A stretch of 64,000 bases of DNA from Branchiostoma floridae (GCF_000003815.2 NC_049989.1:3717580-3781579); one strand, 5' to 3'; positions 24,996-36,826 are shown, counted from the stretch's first letter. A program made the numbers and translations. Notes: generated from the sequence alone by a model not told the origin.

Positions 24996-26237
24996 TCATA
25001 TGATATACCAAATAAGCAAACCTTGCATTTCACTAGTAGATGAATGGTGTGACACTTTGCCTACTCTTCAGATTTCAGAATTTCTATTTCCATACGTTTA
25101 ATCTAACATTTGTCGTCTATGTAGTGTATGTAATTTTTCACGGTATATAATGTCTATACTATATCGTCTCGTGGACTCAGAGACGCATGCAGCACAGTAT
25201 AGTCTAAGCCTAGAATATTAGGGTTTAGCACAACGTTGACTAGAGCAGAGGAGGGGGAGGATGTAGGAGTACCGAAAGGGTAAGAACTAAGTAAGAAAAA
25301 GGTCAGTTTCATTTTGTACCGTTCCAAGAGTAGAAGGACGAACAACAATCTAAAGCGCTGTGAAAGATCGATGTCTTCAGCTATTGTCATGGTTTTCAGA
25401 CAAAACTGCATCGTATAAAAATCTCAAATGTTGTATAGAGAGTGAATAATCGTATGTACATATACACTGAACAGGAAAGAATGTCGAACTTTCCGGCACT
25501 TGAGACCGGCTTAAACCCGGGCCCCTTTCCCCAGAAAACATTAGCTCTTAGATCCTGCAGCTGTACTACAACATTAGCTCCTGTACAACTTAAAGTGATA
25601 TAAAGCATTGTCATGACTTCGTCCTCTATTAAAACATCTTAGAATTATCTTCAGTTTAAGTTCAAAATCCGGTCACTCCGATCCGGCTCCTCCGAGTTCA
25701 CAATAGTCACTGACGAAACTGAAAATAGATGCTTATTGCTGTTTGAAATCTTCATCGACATTATGATGTCGGCTTAAAAATGATTAACTGATCTTGAGAG
25801 ACACTTGCACAACTGTACATGTACCTTTGCGTGTTATATGTGCAGATTGTGCCTCCGGGAGGGCGTCAGTAGGAATTGAACCTTTCTTGGTCTAGCTTAA
25901 CACAAAACCTGTTTGATCAAGACAAACTACAATGTTCAGAATGATGAATGGCAGAATCCGGCAAAGTTCTCGGGGGCATAGGAAAGGTGGGAGGTTCAGG
26001 GATTTGCGCTGGGGCGCCGGGGCAGGATGCCTGGCATACGGATGTGCCATATTCTCTCACCTTGCATAACATCCTACTTGTAACGGATGATGAGACAGTA
26101 AGGCAACGTCACAAGCACACGGCTACAAAGGAGCAGGTGGTGTTCAGCGGCTTAGCTAAGGCTTAACCTACTCAAGGGAATCCTCCCATGGGAATTTACT
26201 ACAACTTTTGACTTACAAGTTTCTGGAGAATAGGTTA

Positions 26238-26409
26238 TCTCCAAGCAGATTCTACGGTACCATGAGATAGCAGCAAAGCTGGCCAAGGGGTATAGAAGCT
26301 GGCCAAGGGATTCAGACGGTCACCGGTAGCATACACACTCCTAGGCCGGCTTTACTCCTCTGCCAGATTTTTTATACTATGATATACTACCGTAGGATCT
26401 ACTTGGAGA
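26238..26409. mobile_element. 172-bp foldback MITE, copy 1, TTA duplication
   Basis: TCTCCAAGCAGATTCTACGG at the left is inverted at the right (CCGTAGGATCTACTTGGAGA), and TTA flanks both ends (26235-26237, 26410-26412). A 3-bp TTA duplication fits a PIF/Harbinger-type MITE. A second copy lies about 0.5 kb downstream. Confidence 0.75.
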
Positions 26410-26731
26410 TTAGAGAATAGGGAAATATGTCATGTCCTAAATCTTCATATAAATCTGGTGATTCCATATAATCGAATTGAGGGAGTCCTTGTTTCATCAG
26501 ACCGCACAATGATAACGTTACGCTTTAACGAGCTAAAACATCGATTCAATCCGACACCTCTCCTTAAATGTATTTGCTTAATAGGAACATTTTGTGTAAG
26601 CTATTTTGATAGTTATAATCAAAATATCTATCAATGTCCCATAGCTCTGCCGTTTAAGCACGTTCTGTCCGGCAGTCAACCGGGACTATTTGTGACTTTC
26701 AGAGCCGGGCCGGGACACACCCTCAACGTAA

Positions 26732-26896
26732 TCTCCAAGCAGATCCTACGGTGCTATAAGATAGTATCAAAGCTGGTCAAGGAGTATAGCCGGCCAAAGG
26801 GAGTCAGACGGGCACCGGAGCATACATAATCCATGGTCGGCGTCACAACTCTGACAGCTGATACTATCTTATGCTACCGTAGGATTTGCTTGGAGA
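26732..26896. mobile_element. 165-bp foldback MITE, copy 2
   Basis: The same termini are present (TCTCCAAGCAGATCCTACGG and its inverse), as are the internal blocks AAGCTGGTCAAGGAGTATAG and GGTCGGC. The copy is diverged from the one at 26238 by scattered substitutions. The flanks read TAA and TGA, so the target duplication is not exact. A 123-residue open frame at 26458-26829 overlaps it and has no recognisable content. Confidence 0.7.
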
Positions 26897-27532
26897 TGAT
26901 GACCGTAGCATTATCGTAATCATTCATAAAGTTGGACTTTTCAGAACTTGGCATTGAGAACTATGAGAAGCTCGGATGTTGTCGAAGTTTAAGGCATATT
27001 CTACAGCGTGAAAATGCCCCATAATCTTATTCATGCTGAGATGTATTAGACATACATCAAATCAAAGTATGACAGTCAGTATTTTTATCACAGCGTACAA
27101 TTTTATCCGCGAGAAGCGCTTGGCCAACATTTTATCGATGTGCTCACATGCTTCATCCTCAGGGGGAAAAACCTGCTTGAAATGTCTTTTTATCAACGGA
27201 TGCTATCCTTAAAATACCTGCAGGTACCAGTAGGGAAGCTTCCGTTCATTCGTCTTTGTCTTCTTCATGCAGTTACTGTAATGCGGCATATGGATTGTCG
27301 CATCGTTTAACGAAAGTAGATTCGCTCCAGGCCCTCTGTGTATCGAAGTTTGCTGTCAGACATAAGGAATGTAATGAGGATAGATCACAGATGGTTGGTG
27401 CGCCTTATTCATCACTTCCCCTGTGATCTATTGTTCTCGATAAAGACTATGACAGGTAGCGCATACATCAAAGTTATTAGGATATGTATTAGTGGATGAT
27501 ATTAATGGGAATGCAGCATATTTGGCTGCAGC

Positions 27533-27768
27533 CTCACAGTTGAGCTCCTGGTTCCTACAAGATGGTAACCGGGAGACCATGGTTCTATCCTGGGTAAGGC
27601 AGCTCGGTTGGGGCTACACCGTATTTCGGAAGGGACGTAACATGAGGGTCCGGTGTTCGAGGTGCTAGGAACCCGTCTCTCTAAAAATATACCCTGCTAC
27701 TGAAGCGGCAAGGAAACTTGTTGCTTTATATGCCGCTGGGCACTACAATTGGTCTGAACGAGCAAATG
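27533..27768 (+). repeat. tRNA-derived SINE, family 2, copy 2
   Basis: It shares GGGAGACC, GGTTCTATCCTGGG, TTTCGGAAGGGACGT, GGTGCTAGGAAC and CTGGGCACTACAA with the copy at 24.7 kb. The head is diverged and the B box (GGTTCTATCC) is weakened, so this is an older copy. Confidence 0.6.
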
Positions 27769-29461
27769 AAAGATATTAAGTTAATAATATCATAGGCAAT
27801 GCTAAAGGGAAAGTTTGTTGTCCATCTTACTCCATACCGGTATATCAAAATGGTATTGGTAGTTTTGGGTTCTCCTGAAGGGTAAAAAGAAGTATGTAGG
27901 ACACATGAAATATAAAGTGACGTGTTGTCGTTTGTAATCCCTAAAAAAGATCGACGCGTAAATGTAGCAATATAATTAGCCCCATGTGGATTTGTGCACT
28001 TCTTAATTAGAATGGGACAAATCAATGAAATCCATGCTTTGACGCCAAATGCTGCAAAATACGGCACAGGAAGGATATACTGCGTAGTATGTGGATTTGG
28101 GGCTTTCATGATCATTTTTCATCCAATCCTGCCAAATAAGGATGTTTTAGCGTTTTAGCTGTTTTTTTTTTTTTTGCCTTCTACCACATGACTTGTTGGA
28201 GACATCTTGGTCAAATTTTGAGGCAGAAAAGAAATGTGAAGAAGCTTTATCATGTACAGTGGAGTCAGTTTAAACTGCAAGGGGCATAATTACTAGTACA
28301 ACAGTTGTTCCTTGATTGATAAGCTGAGTTTACCTGGGTATATTTATTGATCTTTATGTTTATTTTCATCGGAGCCGCAAAACTGGCAAACTACCAAAAG
28401 GGCTATTGTCATCTGTGTAGGCGTAGTTGATGAATGTAAGCATTAGGGAGAAATGACATCAGGGTTTCCCTACATGAAACACACGAGCGTATACCTCTTA
28501 TTTTCATAAATCATATCGAATTCTGTAAGCAGTGTCCAGTGAAGATAGGTCTAATGGATTATAATAATATTTTTATTGGATTCTTCTCCTAACAAGCGTG
28601 CAAATCAGAGTTAATAAGCACAGACCTTCAGATCTAAAACTGCGACTGTTAAACATGAAGGAGGAGGCTGTATGGATCAGAAAACATACTCCATGTTGAG
28701 GGGGGGGATACAAGCTTAGTCACATTTGGGATAGTATTCCTCTCATTGCAACGTCACCTTGCAGAATCAGTCAGTATTGCCCTAAGGTAGCAGATGGAAT
28801 ATCAAAATATTGGCCTATAAATAGTGTCAGATTTGGGCCTGCGCAAATCTAGTAATTAGCTGCGCCGTGACCTTCGCCCTCACGTGACTAGTCTAGCTTG
28901 AACAGTCGAACACAGCCGAGAGGTGCCGACAGGCGTAGTTTAAAGTTCTTTTCCAAGCCCACTCAGGTCTTCTTACCATTACTCGGAGTGAGAGTGCAGA
29001 TAATTAGGAACTGTGTTTATCATCTATATCACATTTTGTATGTGCAGTAAAATAATGACAAAATGCAGCCAGTTTTTATATCAGTCAGATATTCATCAGT
29101 TTTATAAATATTCACAACAGTGCAGTATACTGCCATGCCAGGCTTAGAAATAAGAAAATTATTCAATCTTTACAGTCCAATTACGCCCTTGAGTAAAGAA
29201 CAAGAATGGGAATCGGAAGTTAAAAACAGTAACAAGGAGCAGTTTTGCTGTTGTAATAAGATGTAGGACATGAACTGCCAAATGGCACTAACATTATAAC
29301 CCTTATACTTCTATCTTAGGGTTTCTTAAAAGTGATGATCGGATATTATTACGATTATGTACAGTAAAAAAATCATCTCCAGTCCTCTTTCTCTATACTG
29401 GTAGCGCTAATCATCAACTCTTTCTATGTTATCATAACACACAAAAACTTATTCCATCTGG
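27769..29461. other. Intergenic DNA, no gene recognised
   Basis: A 129-codon minus-strand frame (27726-28115) overlaps the end of the SINE and has no family resemblance. Poly-T (about 28161-28175) and poly-G runs are present. Confidence 0.5.
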
Positions 29462-29467
29462 TTTATT
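29462..29467 (-). terminator. Candidate polyadenylation signal of DAZAP2
   Basis: The complement of TTTATT gives AATAAA on the coding strand, 334 bases past the stop codon. It is the nearest clean hexamer I found. Confidence 0.4.
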
Positions 29468-29800
29468 ACTTATGATTGATTACAAGTTTCAAATGTACTG
29501 AAGCAATAGAACGTACAATGATACTCACAAACAAAAGTTCAAACAAAAAAAGTTAAACAAAGAATTAACCATACCACCTTATCTACTTACAAATGTAGTA
29601 TCACAAAGGAATCACACTGCCCTGTATTGCAGGATGATAGGCAGATAGAAACTGTGCAGATAGTGCCCTTGAAATACAAGGTGTTAGTAGAATATAAGTT
29701 CTTGTTGTTTACTGTTGATGTTTCCTTTGCCTCCTTACATGGTGCAAGTATACAAGATGGCACCATTTTTCTGCACATCCCAAAGTTCCTCACGGTTGAT

Positions 29801-32412
29801 CTAGAACAGGCTGTATCCGCCTCCCGACCCTCCGGTGAAGAAGTCGGACTTCTGCTGTGTGGCCACGACCGTGGCGCCCTGTGCTGCTGCTAACTGGGCC
29901 TGGTTGGGCATCACTCCTGGTGGAGGGGGCTGTGGAGAGCACATAAAATACAACAAAGGATTATTGTAGGTCTCTTACTTCTGAACTATGGTTGTTTGTA
30001 TTACCTCTTATCAAATAATTCTGTCTGAAAAATCAACCTCGACCCTGGTCTCCCCTACCCACATACCAAATATCATCATAATCCATCAATTATTGGGTGG
30101 GAGCAAAATCATTGGAAGGTCCTAAAAGTGCTCAACAGAACACAATAAAACGGTCAAGAATATAAAGTCGTCATCCATGTTTAATGAGACCAGTGCCACA
30201 TACAAAGAAGGTCAAGGTAGTATTTTACCTCCCGGACAGAGAGAGAGAGAGAGAGAGAGAGACTGAAGTCAGGTACCCATTTTTAAACCAGTGTGATATG
30301 TGAAGTGAGGAAGGTTGTGTAAAGTGCCTTTCCTAAGGGCACAACTTCAGGGGCATGGTGGGTATCAAACTGCAGACCTCTAGGTATCGAGCCCAACACT
30401 CGACCCATTGCGCCATACACGACGTCACAGACAACTGATTGACACTTTCTGGCAAAAGAAGTGGCGAAACTCACAGGAATGTTTGGCGTGGCTCCTGCCG
30501 AAAACCTGGCTCCAGAGTCAAAGGCCCCCTGCGCGTGAACGGTGCTCCCAGGTGCGTAGTACGGGACCTGCATCGCGACCTGCACCGGCGGTTGGCCATA
30601 CTGCTGCTGCATAGGGGGCGCTCCTGTGTACTGTGTGGGCGCCTGCTGGTAGGTGTATGGGGGTGGGGCTTGGCCCTGAGGATGCTGTGGGTGTAAAGTG
30701 AGGAAGAAAAGTGACCACTACTGTCAAAATTGTTCAAGGATAAGAAATTAGTTAACGAAAGGACTTAAATACTGTTGTACTTCATATAATAAGTAAGTTT
30801 GGATGAGTTTACCATTCCATTTTACGTATCTGTAAGAACATATTGAGGGAGCTAAGAATTATTTCACAGATAACACAGTGATAATCAACGTAACATGAGA
30901 CATATCCAGTTCTATACTTTCAGTTGTTCAATGTTGATATCTACTGCTTGCATCATATAGAAAGATTGGGAGGTGCATATGGGATATGTCAGTCTCACAG
31001 TAGTTACATGGCTTTACTTCCATACATCTGTCTCTTTATCATTTGTATCCATATGGCACAAAATGTATAGCCCTTCAGCCCTAGCAATCACATCACAGAA
31101 TGTAAATCGTGAAATGTGGTTCTATTTTTGTGGTAAATGTCTCCACTGTGAATTTGTGACACTGCACATACAGCATCTCCAATATACATACTAGTAAATG
31201 TATTGCTAATGTACTTCAGGATTGTTTCAAGCAATGAAGTTATGAAAGACTGGAAGAATCTGATGTTAGTATACGTTTCAGTAGTACGTAGTCCCTGCTA
31301 AAGATTGTAAAATAAAGGGATTTCGAGTATCCTACAGAAAGGCAACGTTACTTACAGCCATGTACGGTGGTGGAGCCCCGGGGACCTGGGGGGCTTGTGC
31401 AGCCATGGCAGCCTGGCCCTGGGTGGGGTAGGGCTGCTGGGCGGGGTATGGTGCTGTAAGGAATAGAAAAAATATATGCTACTTAGATACATAAATACAT
31501 GGAAGATCACCCGGTTATGTACAATTCTAGATCACTGTACAGTCCACAAAGACCCAGCATGACAGTAAGCTGATGGAAAGTCAAACAAGAGTCTTACAAA
31601 GAGGAGCGGTTCCAAAGGGAGTGTTACTCCTACCAAGGAGTTGAAAACCTTCTTGCTCCTACCCAAACTTAGATAAGTTAGAACTCTACTCTACTCTACT
31701 TTATAAACAGAAGCATTGTTAGAACAACAAAAAGTTCAGCAACAGTCGTATGGTCGACTACAAACTACAAAGTAGAAATACAAAATAAACCTTAAGTTAA
31801 AATTCTACCTTCTGAACAATAAAGGTTTAATTAACATATGTTAATCTCTCATATCTTGATATGACTTGCTGGGGTTAAAGTTTAAACTTATAACAAACAT
31901 GATGGGGGGTGTTACACAAACAACTAACGTTACATGTAACGTTAGTATGCAAAAACAATCTGATGTTGAGTTACTTATCTATTCTTTCCCATTGGGAAAG
32001 AATAGATAAGTATACCAAACTATTAAAAGGTCCATGTATGCTCTGTACAACATTGTAAGATAAAAGTAGGTCACATTAGCACAAAGTGAACTTTAACAAC
32101 AATAACATTTCCTCATAAATTAAGGGTCAGATATCACAGTTGACATGTACAACACTTTATAAGGCCTTAACGTTACACTTAACAAGTAAGTAATAGAACA
32201 CTTGAAGTAGACTATGTTCTTTGACATATGTTGTCTGAGGTAAGGAATCACACTTCAGGAAACCTGTCCATACTGAACAATAGACGTTCCATGTCAACCT
32301 CAGCGTTATACAACACGCCCTCGAAAGATGTATACGTAGCTAAAACGCACGTAAAGATGGCTTTAATGTCTTACACAACAGAGAAAATCTTAAGCTTACC
32401 CTTCTTGGACAT
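29801..32412 (-). CDS. DAZAP2: DAZ-associated protein 2 (DAZAP2) orthologue, 4 coding exons, 149 aa
   Basis: Coding exons in transcript order are 32400-32412, 31356-31453, 30475-30684 and 29801-29929, all with GT-AG introns and a continuous frame (450 nt including stop). The product is a small proline/glutamine/tyrosine-rich protein. It has two PPPY motifs (near residues 33-36 and 44-47) that would bind WW domains. It then carries the DAZAP2 hallmark: PGSTVHAQGAFDSGARF, SAGATPNIP, four prolines, NQAQLAAAQGATVVATQQK and a C-terminus ending GGGYSLF. Human DAZAP2 has the corresponding PPGSTV, DAGARFGAGAT, NAAQLAVMQGANVLVTQRK and GGYTIW. At 149 residues it is somewhat shorter than the human protein (168), mostly in the N-terminal low-complexity part. 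The family acts as an intracellular adaptor for RNA-binding proteins, ubiquitin ligases and Wnt/TCF signalling. The start MSKK is the only ATG near the 5' end and lies four codons from the first donor. A SINE sits in the last intron. Confidence 0.95.
30190..30430 (-). repeat. tRNA-derived SINE, family 1, copy 2, in the last DAZAP2 intron
   Basis: It shares AGTGCCACATAC, GAAGTCAGGTACCCAT, GCCTTTCCTAAGGGCACAAC and a degenerate inverted B box (GGTATCAAACTG) with the copies at 17.7 and 57.7 kb. A (GA)n run at about 30236-30262 has expanded exactly where the other copies have a short CCGACCGAAG junction. It has the same orientation as DAZAP2 transcription. Confidence 0.7.
31923..31946. repeat. Perfect 24-bp palindrome in DAZAP2 intron 1
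   Basis: The sequence begins ACTAACGTTACA and continues as its exact reverse complement, with no spacer. It contains two TAACGTTA words. A second perfect inverted repeat lies 26 bases to the right. Confidence 0.85.
31973..32011. repeat. Perfect 19-bp-arm hairpin in DAZAP2 intron 1
   Basis: Arm 31973-31991 (ACTTATCTATTCTTTCCCA) is the exact reverse complement of 31993-32011, separated by one T. With such a short loop it would form a DNA cruciform or a tight RNA stem. It lacks the loop expected of a microRNA precursor. Confidence 0.85.
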
Positions 32413-32487
32413 CTTCTCCTGTGTCTTGTTAACGTTCCCCAGGTTTGCTGTTACGATCTGAACAGAGGATACACGAAAAATCAAAAT

Positions 32488-32555
32488 CAAAATGGCGACT
32501 CGACAGAAAGAGAACGACTGATAGCACAAACTGCGCAGCACCGCCTACTTATATT
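32488..32555 (-). promoter_or_regulatory. Putative DAZAP2 core promoter: TATA-like box and YY1-like site
   Basis: On the minus strand AATATAAG (complement of 32548-32555) is followed about 50 bases later by a YY1-type word, CAAAATGGCGAC on the plus strand (32488-32499). YY1 sites just downstream of the start of transcription are common in housekeeping genes. This would put transcription start near 32520 and give a 5' UTR of about 100 bases. The start was not observed. Confidence 0.4.
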
Positions 32556-33065
32556 GTCCTGGGGGAGGCCTGAAGTGCGTGTACCAATAAGGAACGGACT
32601 CAGCATCTCGTGACCCAGGTGTGATTAATTTAGCTGTGACGCAGGTGAGTCACCAGGATGTGACGTCACTGACAGGTCAACGTCCGATAGGCCCTAAATA
32701 TCAACCAGACAACTAATAGTGAACTGGGGAATTTTACAATTTACTACGCTTGTTTCTATTAAAAGATAATCTTTTGAAATGCAATAACATGCGTGCATAG
32801 TTGGTGCATCATCTACACACAATAACGCATATTCATGGAAAAACAGCACTGCTGGAAACAGCTAAATCAGTGAACAGCTGTGAATCTATCAGGATGTTTA
32901 CTTGCTTCGCGCTAGCAGTGCACGTACGTTTGGTTACTTTTAACACACGAAACGTTGGTCGATACGGACCACGCTAGTCTCTATATTACGATCTATACCT
33001 CAGCTATCTTATGAGAAATTCCATAGTCATAGAAAGGCCTAACATACCTGGAAAATCCCAATCCT

Positions 33066-33116
33066 TTCCGGTGTGAAGCTAAATCCCTGCGCCGCCAAAT
33101 ACGTGAGAGGTCAGGT
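33066..33116 (-). repeat. Left copy of an exact 51-bp inverted repeat
   Basis: This 51-bp segment is identical, base for base, to the reverse complement of 34734-34784. The similarity stops abruptly on both sides. It includes GCGCCGCCAAATACGTGAGA. In the frames where both copies are open they read PDLSRIWRRRDLASHR. Confidence 0.85.
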
Positions 33117-33410
33117 ACTGCGGCTGCGCAATGCAGGAGAGGAGCAAGTATTTCGCAGCGAAGATTACTATGGCAACGACCTTTGTAAAAGCTAACAGAT
33201 GTTTTGTAGTAGCCGATTCGACAAACCTGTATATTGAAAAACCTATTTTTCAACAACTTTCCTTGTTTTAAATTCAACTGACTATTTCACAATTTAATAC
33301 TATATGAATACATGCATTTAAAGGGAACCTTTCAAATGAGCTATTTGCCTTCATTGATTTCATGGGATTGAAAATTGGGACACTCCATAGAGACCCCTAG
33401 GAATCCTTAA

Positions 33411-33779
33411 GATAATGATATGCAGCGGGAAAACATGGCACTGTTTTGGCGCACACCACAGCAGCAATCCTAAAGATAATGATATGCAGCGGGAAAGCAT
33501 GGCACTGTTTCGGCGCGCACCACAGCAGCAATCCTAATATAAAGATAATGAATGAATGGAGACCTTCATTTTACATACATACCCACTGTGTTCAGTACAG
33601 GTCGCAACAAGAGATACATGAAGTTAGTATGTTGAAAATATATGATATGCTTTATAAGTAAAGGTTTGTCTAAATTCATAAGGAATATGAATTTGCCTAT
33701 ATTACTTAGTTGTATGAAGTGGGATAATGATATGCAGCGGGAAAACATGGCACTGTTTTGGCGCGCACCACAGCAGCAA
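33411..33779 (+). repeat. 64-bp unit, two tandem copies plus a third 186 bases away
   Basis: GATAATGATATGCAGCGGGA starts copies at 33411, 33475 and 33723. Each continues with CATGGCACTGTTTTGGCGC (one base differs in copy 2) and CACCACAGCAGCAA. The third copy loses similarity after about 57 bases. A related word, ATGGCACTGTTTTGGC, recurs near 60853. Confidence 0.8.
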
Positions 33780-34733
33780 CTTAGTCGTAGTGTTCCGATA
33801 TTAGAGCCATCAGAAACGGTTACAGCAGGGAAATAAAATATATGTTTGTGACTTTATTTGGCTAGCAAGGCGTGTAAAAATGAGCAAATCAGGGCCAGTG
33901 TATGACTCTGACCAGATCACCACTTCTGGTCACACGCCGAGCAATGGCGGAAGGACGGTCGTTATATCATATCATATCAGGTATCAGAACAATATAAGAA
34001 GAATAGACCCCGATTTGGACCAAGGTGAACGAACTGGCCACCATCTGCATAATGAATTATAATTGGCGCCCCTCAACTATCTTATTACTCTATTTTTAGT
34101 CACACAAGGCAATAAAAGAAGTTGATCATAATTCTTGGTCTAGTGCACAAGTGTGTGTTTTCAGAGGATTATTCTTGTAAGTGTCCATCGTCTATCATGT
34201 GCTGACCTGTCATATTCAAATGTAACTTTTTCAAAGAATCATTCTAGGTTGAATTATGACGGGTAACAGTTATAAACGTTACCGATCTTTAGATCCTCTC
34301 CGTTTTATCTAAAACGGAAAAGAAAATAGAACACAACAAAATTGTGCCCATAGTAAATATATTGATATATGAGCTGCTAATGCACTGCTTACAAATGCTT
34401 TGTATATCAGTCCAAATTAGGTGCTATGCTCTGTGAGGCTATAAAAGGTCATCAGAGGTGACCTGTGGTTTCGGTGTCATTACTATTAAATAAATCAATA
34501 CGATTTAGACGCTAAAATGGACGACCAATCCTTTTTCTTCAGTGAAATTGTCCATAACTTTAGCTTTGTATTGATTGGATTGAAATATTCTAAAGTAATC
34601 ATTGTATTTAGTGTTACCATTTAGCCAATCAAAATATATGTCATATTCGAAACCCCCATGCACACCGTGTATCTCAGGTATTTGGCACGGTGCACAAATT
34701 TGGCGCTTGTATCTGCCAAATCAATGCTAGCGC

Positions 34734-34784
34734 ACCTGACCTCTCACGTATTTGGCGGCGCAGGGATTTAGCTTCACACCGGAA
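34734..34784 (+). repeat. Right copy of the exact 51-bp inverted repeat
   Basis: It matches the reverse complement of 33066-33116 at all 51 positions. It sits in a 100-codon frame (34690-34992) of no recognised family, whose remainder is not shared with the left copy. Confidence 0.85.
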
Positions 34785-36451
34785 CTTTATCAGGTTGTAC
34801 AACCAAGATGGCCTAGCAGAGTCCAAAGTTCACTGGGCTATACCATTTTCACACAATAAGGGATGGCAGGTGTCTGTATACGATAATAATGAATCTGTCA
34901 GTATTACTGATAAATGTGACACATTAAACGGACTCTTTGGAGAAAACACCGAGGAATCGACTGGAAATTTTGGCTGCAATTATTTGCAATGATAGTGATC
35001 TTTTCAGTTTCTGTTTGTTCTGATTATTTATCATATAACAGTAATGTTATCTTGATTATTTATCACATAACACAGTAATGTTATCTTTGATATGTTCCTG
35101 AGTCATGAGAACATAACTCTGAGATGAATTGATTGTAATACCTTCATGATATTTAATGATGTGTCAACGAACTTCAAGTCTGTCTGGCATTTATTTTTCC
35201 TTTGCACATGTGAGACCTGTTGCGCGGTGAGGTTTATGGTGGTCCGTGGTGTTGTCAAAACGCCTAGTCGCACATCGCATATGCAACCTGAATGTTGTGA
35301 AAACTTCTTTCATTCTTCAAGGTATCAAATTCACTCATATCCAAAATCAAAAGGAGGAATAGCAGAATCCATTAGCTGGTAAGTTTGAGATTTTTCGTGT
35401 TCCCTACGCAAGTGAGATTTCGATCAAACCATGGCTTATTTGGTATTTTTGGTAATCTCAGTATCTGTTATTTCGAGAGCCAATCATCGTCAGGCTACTT
35501 TAGTCATATGGTAGAGCAGTTCTAAAGGGACTTAAAATGAACTGTCGCTATAATACTAAACACGGCACATAAGCTTTTAATGCGTTTCTTGGTTTAGGTC
35601 CGATAATGGTCCGATATGATAAATATGGATAATTTTCTCTTGGACCCCGTAACTGAGCATGTTAAGAAGAAGAAGAAAAAAACTTCGGCAAAAGCTACAT
35701 TGAATTTAAGATCTTAGTGGTCAGGAAAGTTGAACAAATGCTGAACACACAGAACATGGTCTGCCCAAACAATAAAATCTTATAGTGTTCTTCCACATCT
35801 TCTATTTAACTTTGAAGTTGACTTCTCGTTTTCCGATATATTCTTTGCAATCTATATATGTACAATGTATTTGCTCTTTATTTTACTTTTTTTTACAAGA
35901 TTTACAGTATGGTTGCAAACATTTTGATTTGGGAACGGACGAAATCAACGTGCGAAAGGCATGTATTCAAGTAACAGTGGCATCGCCTTACTAAGGATCG
36001 CCACCCATTGCCATGGAACCAATGATTGATACCATGCCATTGCCGTAGGGTTGAATAGCGCCATCGTGGCGTTTTAGACCGAACTGCATGGTGAGCATTG
36101 TGTCATATTACGAGTTGAGCATTACTACATAGTGCTGTTTGAAGATTTATTTTCTGGTGAGCAGAGGTACTGTAATCATAACCAGCAAGTATGATTATTA
36201 AACTGATGCCTTCTTTTCAAGGCGGGGTATTACAGCATGCATTTCATGTGTAGGCTCAGTTTCCAAATTTATTTTGATATCGGCAGTGTAAAACTGAATT
36301 TGAATATTCTTACGATGTCAGGCCGGCACTTTGTTATTTATCATTAATCATATTCCTACCAGAAAAATAAAGAAACATCACCAAGGTAACGTTAGTTGGT
36401 GACGACGAATTTTCGGCTAGTTTCACGGTTCGGAGCCGATCACGTGACAAC

Positions 36452-36489
36452 ATGTCGCGGCAAATTCAACAAGATGGCGAACTTCCAAG
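36452..36489 (+). CDS. Possible first coding exon with donor (weak)
   Basis: A GC-richer patch contains a CACGTGAC E-box-like site (36441-36448), an ATG at 36452 and a second ATG at 36474 in an AAGATGGCG context that also matches a YY1 site. A splice donor, CCAAG|GTAACG, follows, with the exon ending at 36489. This arrangement is typical of the first exon of a housekeeping gene. I could not find the next exon in the window, so the product is unknown. Confidence 0.3.
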
Positions 36490-36794
36490 GTAACGTGAAT
36501 GTATTTTCTTCATACATCAGAATAATTCATTCCACTGCATAGCCATTCGATCCAAATGCAGCTTGGGCTATTGTGGTATTTCTGTTGGGCACGCGAAGGG
36601 TTGCGAAGATCCAAGTGGCTCAGCATATTAATAAATAGACTGGCATCCCGGCAATAGTTGTCAATAAGTTCATGCGATATGCGTTCTGGGTGGTTTGGGT
36701 ACGCAAACACGGGAAGAGACGTAACGTTTAGCTTGGCGGAGTCCTAGATACAACATACACACTCAGCACAGTGGCATACACGCGTGCGCACAGA

Positions 36795-36826
36795 CGCACG
36801 CACACACACACACACACACACACACA
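36795..36826. repeat. (CA)n microsatellite
   Basis: An uninterrupted CA run of about 15 units lies within a CG/CA-rich stretch. Confidence 0.9.

Noticed and set aside
26458-26829. 123-codon plus-strand frame
   Set aside because: It runs into a MITE copy and has no recognisable content.
31973-32011. MicroRNA precursor
   Set aside because: The loop is one base and the arms are only 19 bp with perfect pairing; real precursors have longer stems and open loops.
35146-35994. Possible plus-strand exons (donor GTAAGTTT after 35380; frame ending TVASPY near 35994)
   Set aside because: The donor phase does not fit the acceptor needed for the second frame, and neither peptide resembles a known family.
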